Source: Dorea sp. AF36-15AT (lineage in GTDB: Bacteria; Bacillota; Clostridia; Lachnospirales; Lachnospiraceae). Taken from it: a DNA stretch of 64,000 nt. The translations under genes and the position numbers were made by a program. Shown piece after piece: positions 8,326-16,699 of this stretch; within the stretch, counting starts at the first letter, position 1; each line of letters opens with the position of its first letter. Where the stretch lies: the NCBI RefSeq assembly GCF_003477705.1, contig NZ_QUDV01000005.1:1-64000 (forward strand), read 5' to 3'. The notes under the pieces are model-generated. The model was not told the DNA's origin, ran no database searches, and saw nothing but the letters and a program-made list of their open reading frames with translations.

Positions 8326-9366
8326 ATGATGGAATCAATAAAGAAAAAACTGCCGGGCATATTAACCTGCTTTATCATAGCAGTACCGTCCTGGCTTCTC
8401 GGTAAGACATTTCCAATCATCGGCGGTCCTGTGATTGCGATTCTCGCTGGCATGCTGATTACGATGGTATGGAAAAATAAGGGAAATGCAGAGACTGGTA
8501 TTAAATGGACGTCTAAAATTATTCTCCAGACAGCGGTTGTGCTGCTTGGATTTGGAATGAATCTGGGAGTCATTCTCCAGACCGGTAAACAGTCACTGCC
8601 GATTATCGTATGTACGATCAGTACATCCCTGATCATTGCGTGGATTCTTCGCAAGGTCATCCATGTGCCGTCCAATACATCAATTCTGGTAGGCGTGGGA
8701 TCGTCTATCTGTGGCGGATCTGCAATTGCGGCAACAGCACCGGTCATTGATGCGGATGATAATGAAGTGGCACAGGCGATCTCCGTTATCTTTTTCTTTA
8801 ATGTGCTCGCAGCGATATTTTTCCCAATATTAGGAAAAGTCATCGGCTTCGATACCGCATCGGGAGGAGCATTTGGAATCTTTGCCGGAACAGCGATCAA
8901 TGATACATCTTCCGTAACAGCGGCTGCATCGACATGGGACAGTATGTGGAATCTCGGAAGCGAGACGCTGAATAAAGCAGTAACCGTAAAGCTTACCCGT
9001 ACCCTTGCAATTATTCCGATTACTCTGGGATTATCCGCGATCAGGGCAAAGCAGGCAGCAAAAGATAATCAGAAGACAAACGGATTCAGCTTAAAAAGAG
9101 CATTTCCGATGTTTATCTTATACTTTGTGATTGCAGCAATCATCACAACTATATGCATCCATATGGGTGTGAGTGCGGATGTATTCGCACCACTGAAAGA
9201 GCTGTCCAAGTTCCTGATCATTATGGCAATGGCAGCAATCGGGCTTAACAGTAATGTGATTGAGCTGATTAAGACCGGTGGTAAGCCGATCATTCTCGGA
9301 GCATCCTGCTGGGCAGGTATTACCGTTGTGAGTCTGATCATGCAGCATGTGATGGGAATCTGGTAA
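8326..9366 (+). CDS. YeiH-family (PF03601) putative sulfate/anion exporter
   Basis: 346 residues with about ten membrane helices. The family hallmarks are present: VVLLGFGMNLG in the third helix, the VGVGSSICGGSAIAATAP discontinuous segment near residue 125, and GTAINDTSSVTAA near 188. Some YeiH members have been described as sulfate exporters or have been linked to sulfonate metabolism, but the substrate is not settled in general. Two adjacent ATG codons could serve as the start. The gene is divergent from DUF134-NifX across about 180 bases and 43 bases before the 2-hydroxyacyl-CoA dehydratase pair. Confidence 0.85.
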   Translation: MMESIKKKLPGILTCFIIAVPSWLLGKTFPIIGGPVIAILAGMLITMVWKNKGNAETGIKWTSKIILQTAVVLLGFGMNLGVILQTGKQSLPIIVCTISTSLIIAWILRKVIHVPSNTSILVGVGSSICGGSAIAATAPVIDADDNEVAQAISVIFFFNVLAAIFFPILGKVIGFDTASGGAFGIFAGTAINDTSSVTAAASTWDSMWNLGSETLNKAVTVKLTRTLAIIPITLGLSAIRAKQAAKDNQKTNGFSLKRAFPMFILYFVIAAIITTICIHMGVSADVFAPLKELSKFLIIMAMAAIGLNSNVIELIKTGGKPIILGASCWAGITVVSLIMQHVMGIW

Positions 9367-9409
9367 GCTATGTTTGCTTGAAATATAAGACAGAAAAGAA
9401 GGAATAAGA

Positions 9410-10705
9410 ATGGATATTATTAAGAAATTTGGAGATAAAGTAGGGAGCGAAGCCCTGACAGATCCGGAGAAGGCACGCAGACTTCTCCTGACAGGATATC
9501 GTCTGCAGGAAAAAAGATTATGCTTCTTTCCGGATAAAGAGTTACCATCGTCTGGTCAGTACGTAGCAAGAGTTGTAATGCGTAATATTATCCAGGCGCT
9601 TGCAAAGCCTGAAAATGCAGCGATGGTAAGTATCTTTGTGCCGGGAGAACTATTGACGGCAGCAGGATTGACACCGTATTCAGTAGAAGCGTTGTCATGT
9701 TTTATAGCAGGAACCAGATGTGAGCAGGCATTCTTGCGAAGAACAGAGGAAGAGGGATTCCCGGAGACCATGTGCTCTTATCACAGAGTCTTTCTGGGAG
9801 CTGCACTAACCGGTCTTGTGCCGACACCAAAGTGCACTATTTATACGAATCTTGCCTGTGATGGCAATATGATGACATTTCCTTATCTGAAACAGAAGAA
9901 CGAATTACCTGGATTTTATATAGATGTGCCATATGAAAAAAATCAGGCTTCTGTGAAATACGTAGCGGATCAGCTGCGGGATATGAAGAAATTTCTGGAA
10001 AATGTAACCGGAAAAAAGATCTCCGAGGAGGCGGTGCAGCAGGCAGTTGCTAACAGTAAAAAGGCAGCTGCAAATTATCAGAGACAGCTGGTGCTGCGCA
10101 AAGATCATGATCCTGTGACATCCCTGACAAATGAATTGTATGCTATCTTTATGTGCCACTTGTTATCTGGCTCAGAGGCCTCTGTGAAATACACGGAAAT
10201 GTTATTTGAGGATGTGAAGAAAGCACCAAAAGGCGAGGGACTTCATGTGCTCTGGATGCATATTATGCCGTTTCTTCAGCAGCCGGTGAAGGATGTATTT
10301 AATTATAGTAAAAAGATGCACGTCAGCGCCTGTGATTTTGTGGCAGACGGATTTCGGGAGATGCATGCGGAGGATCCGTATGAAGCCATGGCAGAAAAGA
10401 TGGTTTATTGCATTTACAATGGTGATGTGAGTCAGCGGATTCAGATGGCGGAACGACTTGCCAAAGAGACAGAAGCTGACGGCGGAATCCTGTTTGCACA
10501 CTGGGGATGCAAAGGAACCATCGGCGCATCCAGTCTGATTAAAAACTCTTTGGAGTCAGCCGGACTTCCGACTATGATCCTGGATGGAGATGGATGTAAC
10601 CCTGCTAATACCAGTGACGGTCAGGTATCTACGAGACTTCAGGCCTTTGTGGAAATGTTAGAAGAAGGTAAGGAGGAGAAAAAGCATGATACATTACGTC
10701 TGTAA
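9410..10705 (+). CDS. 2-hydroxyacyl-CoA dehydratase family protein (HgdB-like D-component)
   Basis: A 431-residue protein of the 2-hydroxyglutaryl-CoA dehydratase D-component family (PF06050). It keeps Cys residues at the places where this family binds [4Fe-4S] clusters: IYTNLACDGN near 148, FAHWGCKGT near 366 and LDGDGCNP near 395. These enzymes dehydrate 2-hydroxyacyl-CoA or, in the double-cubane-cluster branch, reduce small molecules using electrons from an ATP-driven activase. The activase is the next gene, overlapping by 20 bases. There is no CoA-transferase nearby, so the substrate is open; a double-cubane type reductase is as likely as a dehydratase. Confidence 0.8.
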   Translation: MDIIKKFGDKVGSEALTDPEKARRLLLTGYRLQEKRLCFFPDKELPSSGQYVARVVMRNIIQALAKPENAAMVSIFVPGELLTAAGLTPYSVEALSCFIAGTRCEQAFLRRTEEEGFPETMCSYHRVFLGAALTGLVPTPKCTIYTNLACDGNMMTFPYLKQKNELPGFYIDVPYEKNQASVKYVADQLRDMKKFLENVTGKKISEEAVQQAVANSKKAAANYQRQLVLRKDHDPVTSLTNELYAIFMCHLLSGSEASVKYTEMLFEDVKKAPKGEGLHVLWMHIMPFLQQPVKDVFNYSKKMHVSACDFVADGFREMHAEDPYEAMAEKMVYCIYNGDVSQRIQMAERLAKETEADGGILFAHWGCKGTIGASSLIKNSLESAGLPTMILDGDGCNPANTSDGQVSTRLQAFVEMLEEGKEEKKHDTLRL

Positions 10706-12383
10706 ATATACTCCGATTGAACTTTTTAAGGGATTTGGAGAAGAATGTGCAGTCCTGGAAGAAATGCCGGAGAATTTTGAAATGTCGGACCAGATCGCAC
10801 ATGCGAATCTGTGTGGATTTGGTAAATCTGTGATACAGGCGATATTGGAAGGAAAAGCAGATCAGTTAGTGCTGGTCAATTGCTGTGATTCCATGCGCAG
10901 GGTATATGATATTGTAGCAAGTACCGGTAAATGCAAATTCTTATACATGCTGGATCTTCCGCATGAAGATAACGAATGCGAAAAGGTCAAATTCGCCGGA
11001 GCGATTCACCGTTTAAAGGATGCATATGAAGCATATTCCGGACAGCAGTTTGATAAAGAACTCTTTCTCCGATCATTTGCGGAATCAGAGAAAGAGAGAG
11101 AACCATATATTGGTGTATTGGGTGTGCGTGTCAGTGGTGTGCTGGAAGACATGATACAGGACAACATCCAGATGAAGGTTGATAACCTGACCTGTACAGG
11201 TGGTCGTAGACTGGCCGTGCTGCCGGAAGAGATGGAGACCATGGACGAAGATGCCATGTTTCTTGCATATGCGGATGCACTTCTGGCACAGATGCCATGT
11301 TTCCGAATGAATAACAGCACCAGAAGAAATCAGCTGTATCTGGATCCGGATCTGAAAGGAATCATTTACCACACGATTAAATTCTGTGATTATTATGGAT
11401 TTGAATATGCAAGTATCAAGAAAAATATCAAGGTTCCGCTTCTTAAGATAGAAACTGATTTCACGAGTCAGAGCGCAGGACAGCTACTGACCAGAATTCA
11501 GGCATTTTCAGAAACAATTGAAGGATCGGAAGATATGGATCCGGGAACAGGCATCAGCGAGGAGGCAAGAAAGAAGATGAAATCAGGAGTTTATTATGTA
11601 GCGGGAATCGACAGCGGTTCCACGAGTACCGATGTGGTGATTATTGATCAGAATGGTAAGATTAAATCAACGATGATCATTCCGACCGGTGGCGGGGCAA
11701 TGATGAGTGCAGAGAAGAGTCTTGCAGCGGCAGTAGAAAAAGCCGGAATACAGGAAGAAGATATCGTGCGGATCGTAACGACCGGATACGGACGCGCTTA
11801 TATTGACAGTGGAGATGACAGCATTACGGAGATCACTTGCCACGCAAAGGGTGCGCATTATCTGAATCCGAATGTGCGGACGATCATTGATATCGGCGGT
11901 CAGGACATCAAAGCAATCAGTATTGACGAGCATGGTGCGGTAACGAATTTCCTGATGAATGACAAATGTGCGGCAGGAACAGGGCGCTTTCTGGAAATGA
12001 TGGCAAGAACGCTGGGACTTTCATTAGAAGAAATGAGCACCAAAGGACTGGAATGGAAAGAAAATATCGTAATTTCCAGCATGTGCACTGTGTTTGCAGA
12101 GTCAGAAGTGGTATCATTAGTAGCACAGAATAAAAATGTGGCAGATATTATCCATGGGTTAAATGTATCCGTTGCGTCCAAGGTAGGTGCACTTGCAGCC
12201 CGTCTCGGCAAGAAGAATCCGGGAGAATATATGATGACCGGTGGTGTGGCGAAGAACCAGGGTATCATCAACGCTTTAGAGGAAAAACTCGGAGCAAAAC
12301 TCTATATCTGCGACGAAGCACAGCTTTGCGGTGCACTGGGAGCGGCATTATTTGCCTATGAGAAATGTACCGCCGGAGAATAG
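10686..12383 (+). CDS. D-component domain fused to BadF/HgdC-type ATPase activase
   Basis: 565 residues in two parts. Residues 1-270 are a second D-component-like domain (HANLCGFGKSVI, VNCCDSMRRVYDI, MLDLPH). Residues about 297-560 are an ASKHA-fold activase: phosphate loop GIDSGSTSTD, the FeS-bridging Cys pair in NDKCAAGTGRF and ISSMCTVFAESEV, and the adenosine loop MTGGVAKNQG. Activases inject single electrons into the dehydratase at the cost of ATP. Fusion of a dehydratase-type subunit and activase in one chain, next to a free D-component, suggests a self-contained ATP-driven reductase. The start has a strong AAGGAGGAG site inside the preceding gene. Confidence 0.85.
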   Translation: MIHYVCKYTPIELFKGFGEECAVLEEMPENFEMSDQIAHANLCGFGKSVIQAILEGKADQLVLVNCCDSMRRVYDIVASTGKCKFLYMLDLPHEDNECEKVKFAGAIHRLKDAYEAYSGQQFDKELFLRSFAESEKEREPYIGVLGVRVSGVLEDMIQDNIQMKVDNLTCTGGRRLAVLPEEMETMDEDAMFLAYADALLAQMPCFRMNNSTRRNQLYLDPDLKGIIYHTIKFCDYYGFEYASIKKNIKVPLLKIETDFTSQSAGQLLTRIQAFSETIEGSEDMDPGTGISEEARKKMKSGVYYVAGIDSGSTSTDVVIIDQNGKIKSTMIIPTGGGAMMSAEKSLAAAVEKAGIQEEDIVRIVTTGYGRAYIDSGDDSITEITCHAKGAHYLNPNVRTIIDIGGQDIKAISIDEHGAVTNFLMNDKCAAGTGRFLEMMARTLGLSLEEMSTKGLEWKENIVISSMCTVFAESEVVSLVAQNKNVADIIHGLNVSVASKVGALAARLGKKNPGEYMMTGGVAKNQGIINALEEKLGAKLYICDEAQLCGALGAALFAYEKCTAGE

Positions 12384-12399
12384 ACTTTTGGAGTAAATT

Positions 12400-13260
12400 A
12401 TGCTAAATATAATAGAAATCAAAGATTTTAACGCACAGGAGCTTGATGTGTACGCAAGACTTACGGAAGCACAGCTTCTGAATAAAGATCATCCGGAAGA
12501 TGGAATGTTCATTGCGGAAAGCCCGAAGGTAATCGGCAGGGCACTGGATGCCGGCTATACACCTGTGTCAGTGCTGGCGGAACAGAGACAGCTGGAAGAA
12601 AATGAGGAAACCGGACAGGTTCTTGGAAGATATGAGAATACGGATATTCCAATCTATACAGCAGATTTTAATGTGCTTGCGAAGCTCACGGGATTCAAAC
12701 TGACCCGAGGAATGCTCTGTGCGATGCGCCGCAGACCACTTCAGAATTATCTGGAACTGTGTGCGGGTAAGAGCCGGATCGCCATTCTGGAAAATGTCAT
12801 GAATCCGACCAATGTGGGAGCTATTTTCCGGTCAGCGGCAGCCCTTCATATGGAAGCAGTTTTGTTGACACCTGGGTGCAGTGATCCACTTTATCGGAGA
12901 GCGTCCAGAGTCAGCATGGGAACGGTATTTCAGGTTCCGTGGACGTTTATTCAGGATGAGAATGAGATCCGATGTCAGCGGGAAATATTCTGGCCTAAGC
13001 AGGCAATTACTGAATTGAAACAGATGGGATATAAGACAGCGGCACTTGCACTGACGGATGATTCGGTCAGCATTGATGATCCGGATCTGATGCAGGAAGA
13101 GAAGCTTGCGGTGATCCTTGGCACAGAAGGTGACGGCTTGATGCAGGAGACGATGGGACTCTGTGATTATACGGTTAAGATTCCGATGGCACAAGGCGTG
13201 GATTCTTTGAATGTGGCAGCAGCCAGTGCGGTGGCATTCTGGCAGCTGGGAAAGAGGTAA
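12400..13260 (+). CDS. SpoU/TrmH-family RNA 2'-O-methyltransferase
   Basis: 286 residues. The C-terminal SPOUT domain shows the three family motifs: motif 1 ENVMNPTNVGAIFRSA near residue 131, motif 2 VILGTEGDGL near 243, and motif 3 KIPMAQGVDSLNVAAA near 263, which binds SAM in the trefoil knot. The N-terminal 115 residues form the L30e-like RNA-binding half. Likely substrate is rRNA or tRNA 2'-O ribose; RlmB or TsnR-like specificity cannot be told apart here. It follows the activase by 16 bases with a GGAG site, so it may be read from the same transcript. Confidence 0.88.
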   Translation: MLNIIEIKDFNAQELDVYARLTEAQLLNKDHPEDGMFIAESPKVIGRALDAGYTPVSVLAEQRQLEENEETGQVLGRYENTDIPIYTADFNVLAKLTGFKLTRGMLCAMRRRPLQNYLELCAGKSRIAILENVMNPTNVGAIFRSAAALHMEAVLLTPGCSDPLYRRASRVSMGTVFQVPWTFIQDENEIRCQREIFWPKQAITELKQMGYKTAALALTDDSVSIDDPDLMQEEKLAVILGTEGDGLMQETMGLCDYTVKIPMAQGVDSLNVAAASAVAFWQLGKR

Positions 13261-13293
13261 CATACCTGGATAGGTGATAGAGGTGAGTAGTTC

Positions 13294-14127
13294 ATGGAGA
13301 TAAAAAACCGCCAGAAAAGAAAAGAGAGAAAAAGACGAGTTGCAATTCTGATGCTGGTGATTGTGGCTTCCGTTATCAGTCTGGCTTTGTGGCAAAATCA
13401 ACAGAATAAGGCACAGGAAGCGGCAAAGAAAGTGGAAGAAGCGAAGGACAAGTCTAAGAAAGATAAGTCCGATAAAAAAGATATATTTGACCGGGAGAAG
13501 CTGGCAGCAGCCGGCTGTCCGGAGACTTTGCTGGATCTTGCAGAGCGCAATCCGGAGACCATCGATTTTGTCAAAGGCTATCTTGATTATGACAGCGCTT
13601 CTGTTAACAGAGACATTTCCGCAGAGGTTCAGCAGGGCACGATTCCGCTGTTCCTGCAATGGGATAAGCGTTGGGGATACGAACAGTATGGCGATAATTT
13701 TATGGCAGTCACAGGCTGTGGCCCTACCTGCCTGTCTATGGTTTACAGTGGCCTGACAGGAAAGACAGATATGAATCCCTATGAGGTCGCAAAAAGAGCG
13801 GATGCAGAAGGCTATTATGTGAACGGAGAAGGCTCGTTGTGGACGATCATGGAGACATTTGCCGGCGAACTGGGACTTCACTCGGAATCCATCATGCTGG
13901 ATGAAAATACGATAAAAGCGGAACTTGCTGCAGGTAAGCCGATCATCTGTGTCGTCGGACCTGGGACATTTACCGATAATGGACATTTTATGGTGCTGAC
14001 AGGTGTATCGCAGGACGGTAAGATACTGTTGCATGATCCTAACAGCAAAGCAAACAGTAACAAAGAATGGGATTATGCAGAACTGGCATCACAGATACAG
14101 GCATTGTGGGCATATAGCGTGGGCTGA
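13294..14127 (+). CDS. Membrane-anchored C39-like cysteine peptidase
   Basis: 277 residues: a short very basic cytosolic tail, one transmembrane helix (about 14-32), a Lys/Glu-rich linker, then a C39_2 papain-like domain. The catalytic Cys lies in VTGCGPTCLSM near 145, His in NGHFMVLTG near 228 and the Asn/Asp site in LLHDPNSK near 247. The domain should face outside the membrane. C39-like peptidases outside bacteriocin operons usually have unknown targets in the cell wall. No ABC transporter or bacteriocin gene is close. It is followed by the SprT-like gene on the same strand. Confidence 0.8.
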   Translation: MEIKNRQKRKERKRRVAILMLVIVASVISLALWQNQQNKAQEAAKKVEEAKDKSKKDKSDKKDIFDREKLAAAGCPETLLDLAERNPETIDFVKGYLDYDSASVNRDISAEVQQGTIPLFLQWDKRWGYEQYGDNFMAVTGCGPTCLSMVYSGLTGKTDMNPYEVAKRADAEGYYVNGEGSLWTIMETFAGELGLHSESIMLDENTIKAELAAGKPIICVVGPGTFTDNGHFMVLTGVSQDGKILLHDPNSKANSNKEWDYAELASQIQALWAYSVG

Positions 14128-14178
14128 TCCATGTGCCGGAAAATAATAGAGAGAATCGAACATGAAGGAAAATAGAAC

Positions 14179-14880
14179 ATGACATATTATGACAGAGAAG
14201 ACCAGTTTCTGCGTCAGCGTCTGCAGAAAGAGATCCCGATCCTTACCGCGTTGATCAAAAATCTATATGGAGAATTGGATAAAAAGTTCCATCTGAACGG
14301 AGCGAAAGTGCCGGTGGCATTTGGATTTGATACGGACAGTCTGGGCTCCTATACCAGACGGAGCGCCCATGAAAAGGAACATTTTCATTTTTCACTTCTT
14401 TTTATTGCATATGGAGTCAAGAATCCACTGTCCAAAGAAGACCGTATAGATCTGTTCAAACACGAGTATGCACACTATATGCAGTACAATATGCAGATAC
14501 CCGAACAGTATAAATGGCAGACAGGAACGCACGGAAGCGCATGGAAATATTGCTGCTCACTTGTAGGCGCTGCGCCGACGCCTTATTACAAAGCCGGCGA
14601 AGCACTGATGAATCACAATTACGATAAAGCATTGAAGAACCGGATCCACGACAAATCCGTGCCGATCCGGGATACTTACCGACGTCTGCAGACTGCACAG
14701 AAGCAGAAGGACGAGGTTGTTCAGTATACGCTTGGGGATACCGTTACACATCCAAAATTCGGTAACGGTGTGGTAGAAAAGATCAACCAGAGATCCGGCG
14801 GTGTACATTTGCATATCCGGTTTGACGGCGAAGTGAAATGTATCGACCAGAAATGGCTGTCGAGAAAGAAATATACGTAA
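14179..14880 (+). CDS. SprT-like zinc metalloprotein with a C-terminal PcrA/UvrD-type Tudor-like domain
   Basis: 233 residues. The zinc motif HEYAHY (HExxH) lies near residue 95 with a further His in GTHGSAWKYCC near 118, the arrangement of SprT/SprT-like proteins, whose eukaryotic relative SPRTN digests DNA-protein crosslinks. Residues about 183-230 form a separate beta-barrel (LGDTVTHPKFGNGVVEKI) like the Tudor-like C-terminal domain of PcrA/UvrD helicases, which contacts RNA polymerase. That combination suggests a protease aimed at the transcription machinery or stalled complexes; this is inference. The start has an AAGGAAAAT site. Confidence 0.7.
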   Translation: MTYYDREDQFLRQRLQKEIPILTALIKNLYGELDKKFHLNGAKVPVAFGFDTDSLGSYTRRSAHEKEHFHFSLLFIAYGVKNPLSKEDRIDLFKHEYAHYMQYNMQIPEQYKWQTGTHGSAWKYCCSLVGAAPTPYYKAGEALMNHNYDKALKNRIHDKSVPIRDTYRRLQTAQKQKDEVVQYTLGDTVTHPKFGNGVVEKINQRSGGVHLHIRFDGEVKCIDQKWLSRKKYT

Positions 14881-14943
14881 ATATACAGACGGTATCCTGC
14901 AGATAGAAAATAGGAAATGCATGCGGAAATATATTAGAAATTC

Positions 14944-14952
14944 TGGTATAAT
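14944..14952 (+). promoter_or_regulatory. Extended -10 promoter for nadE
   Basis: TGGTATAAT is a consensus extended -10 box without a good -35. Transcription starting about seven bases later would begin after the ATG at 14921, which supports the start of nadE at 14996. Confidence 0.6.
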
Positions 14953-14995
14953 TGATTCAGATAATAATGAGAGGTTCAAGAAAGGAACTACGAAA

Positions 14996-15769
14996 ATGCT
15001 TAAAAATCCTGAACAGACAAAAAATGAAATTGTAGAATGGATAAGAGATTATTTCAAGAAAAACGGTCCAGACTGTGATGCCGTTGTTGGGGTGTCCGGC
15101 GGAAAAGACTCCAGCGTGGTTGCGGCGCTTCTGGCAGAGGCACTTGGAAAAGACCGTGTAGTCGGCGTTATGATGCCAAATGGAGTACAGAGTGACATCA
15201 GTGATTCACAGGAGATCGTATCTCTGTTAGGTATAAAAAATGTGACTGTCAATATCAAGGACGGCGCAGATGGATTATCAGGTGCAGTAAACAAAGCACT
15301 TGCAGAAAGCGACACCGTTCATACGAATGAACTTTCCCGCGATTCCATGATCAATATGCCGCCACGTCTCAGAATGAGCACACTCTACGCAATCGCTCAG
15401 GCACTTCCAAATGGTGGGCGTGTGGTAAATACCTGTAACCGTTCCGAAGATTATATCGGATATTCTACCAAATACGGCGATGCTGCCGGGGACTTCAGCC
15501 CGCTCGCTAATCTGCTCGTACACGAAGTTATCCAGATTGGTGAAGTACTTGGAATCCCAGAGAGACTGACCAAGAAAGCACCGTCTGACGGACTCAGCGG
15601 AATGACCGATGAGGACAAGATCGGATTCACATACGCCACACTGGATCATTATGTACTGACCGGCGAGTGCGAAGACGAAGAGATAAAGAAGAAGATTGAC
15701 CGGATGCATGCGATTAACCTGCATAAATTGCAGTTAATGCCGACATTTAAGCTGGAAGAGCATGAGTAG
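14996..15769 (+). CDS. nadE: NAD+ synthase (ammonia-dependent type)
   Basis: 257 residues from the ATG at 14996, chosen for its GAAAGGA site and the promoter position. It makes NAD from deamido-NAD, ATP and ammonia, the last step of NAD biosynthesis. The ATP-pyrophosphatase P-loop GVSGGKDSS is near residue 32, and the conserved NTCNRSEDYIGYSTKYGD segment near 148 binds the nicotinate nucleotide. No glutaminase domain is attached, so free ammonia is the expected donor. It ends with a strong terminator and marks the left edge of the accessory region. Confidence 0.95.
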   Translation: MLKNPEQTKNEIVEWIRDYFKKNGPDCDAVVGVSGGKDSSVVAALLAEALGKDRVVGVMMPNGVQSDISDSQEIVSLLGIKNVTVNIKDGADGLSGAVNKALAESDTVHTNELSRDSMINMPPRLRMSTLYAIAQALPNGGRVVNTCNRSEDYIGYSTKYGDAAGDFSPLANLLVHEVIQIGEVLGIPERLTKKAPSDGLSGMTDEDKIGFTYATLDHYVLTGECEDEEIKKKIDRMHAINLHKLQLMPTFKLEEHE

Positions 15770-15806
15770 GGAAAAGAAGAAAATTGTAAATGTTTATAGA
15801 AAGATG

Positions 15807-15838
15807 GTAGCTGTCCTGATTATTGGACAGCTACTTTT
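15807..15838 (+). terminator. Rho-independent terminator of nadE
   Basis: GTAGCTGTCC pairs perfectly with GGACAGCTAC around an 8-base loop, followed by TTTT. The right arm GACAGCTACTTTT recurs with one mismatch at 27211, beyond the restriction island. Confidence 0.85.
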
Positions 15839-15923
15839 GGTATAATGGGAGTTCAATAAAATACAAAATGTGTTGTAATACAAAATGTACGCACTTCAAA
15901 AAGGCAAGAAAGGAATTTGTTGT

Positions 15924-16256
15924 ATGGCAAGAATAACAATGTATCAGGCGAAGAAGGATAAATCAGTACTATTTTATGAGCATTACACGCTCACTGTGGA
16001 TGAAACGGCAGCTTACTTCCATATTGGAGCTAAAAAGATGCATGAAATCATCAATAATCACGAAGGTGTCAAGTGGTATCTTTATAGCGGAAAGAGGATT
16101 ATGATCAAGAGAGAGCTGTTCGGCAAGTGGCTGGATCCAGTAGACGGTAATATAAGAAATAACAGTTTTGACCATCGGAAGGCGCGTAGAAACGTGTCTT
16201 TCAGTGGTTGCTTTTGTGGTTGCTTTTGTTTTTGGTATTGTTATATGTTTTTCTAA
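15924..16256 (+). CDS. Tn916-type excisionase-like DNA-binding protein, probable relic
   Basis: From the ATG at 15924 about 110 residues. Residues about 15-70 match the Tn916 Xis family: an FYEHYTLTVDETAAYF start, then HIGAKKMHEI, a basic SGKRIMIKRELF wing and a closing WLD. Tn916 Xis bends DNA during excision of conjugative transposons. Here the protein does not stop at about 67 residues but runs on into a Cys/Phe-rich tail that reads, in another frame, as a membrane segment. No integrase follows. I infer a leftover of the element that brought in this region; a re-purposed regulator is possible. An extended -10 (TGGTATAAT, 15838-15846) precedes it. Confidence 0.5.
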   Translation: MARITMYQAKKDKSVLFYEHYTLTVDETAAYFHIGAKKMHEIINNHEGVKWYLYSGKRIMIKRELFGKWLDPVDGNIRNNSFDHRKARRNVSFSGCFCGCFCFWYCYMFF

Positions 16257-16369
16257 CATTGGAAATGAATACAGGAATACGACGTTTTTATGATACATTG
16301 AACGTAATACGATATGAAGGTGAAGGTCAGTTGGAGTCGTATATTCCTCATAAGCGGACGGTGGAATAA
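16208..16369 (+). other. Possible small membrane ORF overlapping the excisionase relic
   Basis: From a TTG at 16208, a frame encodes about 53 residues: a Leu-rich membrane segment followed by a polar tail ending YIPHKRTVE. It overlaps the tail of the Xis-like frame. There is no strong ribosome site. It could be the broken end of a lost gene. Apart from this and the promoter, the 220 bases before the HTH gene hold nothing else I can name. Confidence 0.2.
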
Positions 16370-16384
16370 AAAAATCATTTTAGG

Positions 16385-16439
16385 TGTCAGTGGAAACTGA
16401 CAGTATAAAATTGATTTTGTTCGCCTTTTAGTATATAAT
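16385..16439 (+). promoter_or_regulatory. Promoter and palindromic operator of the restriction island
   Basis: A sigma-A promoter TTGATT (16411-16416), 17-base spacer, TATAAT (16434-16439) stands 39 bases before the HTH gene. Just upstream is a palindrome TGTCAGT-GGAA-ACTGACA (16385-16402), and just downstream TTGATCAA. Either is a plausible binding site for the HTH protein at 16478, as restriction controller proteins often bind at their own promoter. Confidence 0.6.
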
Positions 16440-16477
16440 CTTCAATAGGTTGATCAAAATACGTAGAGGAAAAATAT

Positions 16478-16672
16478 ATGGAATATTTATCATTGAAACA
16501 GACGGCTGAAAAATGGGGAATTACAGTTAGAAGAGTACAGGTGTTATGTAGTCAAGGTAGAATCCCAGGTGCAACGAAAATCGGATCCTTTTGGGTTGTT
16601 CCGAAAGAAGCTGAGAAGCCGAAGGATCAGAGAATTAAGAGTGGTAAATATATTAAATCTTCTAAAGAATAA
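16478..16672 (+). CDS. Small MerR/excisionase-type HTH protein, likely controller
   Basis: 64 residues with one helix-turn-helix of the MerR/Xis type (SLKQTAEKWGITVRRVQVLC) followed by a wing (IPGATKIGSFWVVPKEA) and a basic tail. Its fold is the same kind as the N-terminal domain of the Fic protein at 39372, which carries a similar SVTEIAKKWNVSERSVR stretch. It is the first gene behind the island promoter, 27 bases before vsr, so it probably tunes expression of the restriction system. It could instead be a leftover transposon regulator. The ATG has a GTAGAGGAAAAA site. Confidence 0.65.
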   Translation: MEYLSLKQTAEKWGITVRRVQVLCSQGRIPGATKIGSFWVVPKEAEKPKDQRIKSGKYIKSSKE

Positions 16673-16699
16673 ACAATATTATCGAGGGAAGCAGTATCG

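Noticed and set aside
12832..14034. A 400-codon minus-strand frame opposite the SpoU methylase and C39 peptidase genes
   Set aside because: It lies across two well-recognised plus-strand genes, is rich in Cys/His/Arg as typical of a shadow frame, has no ribosome site, and resembles no family.
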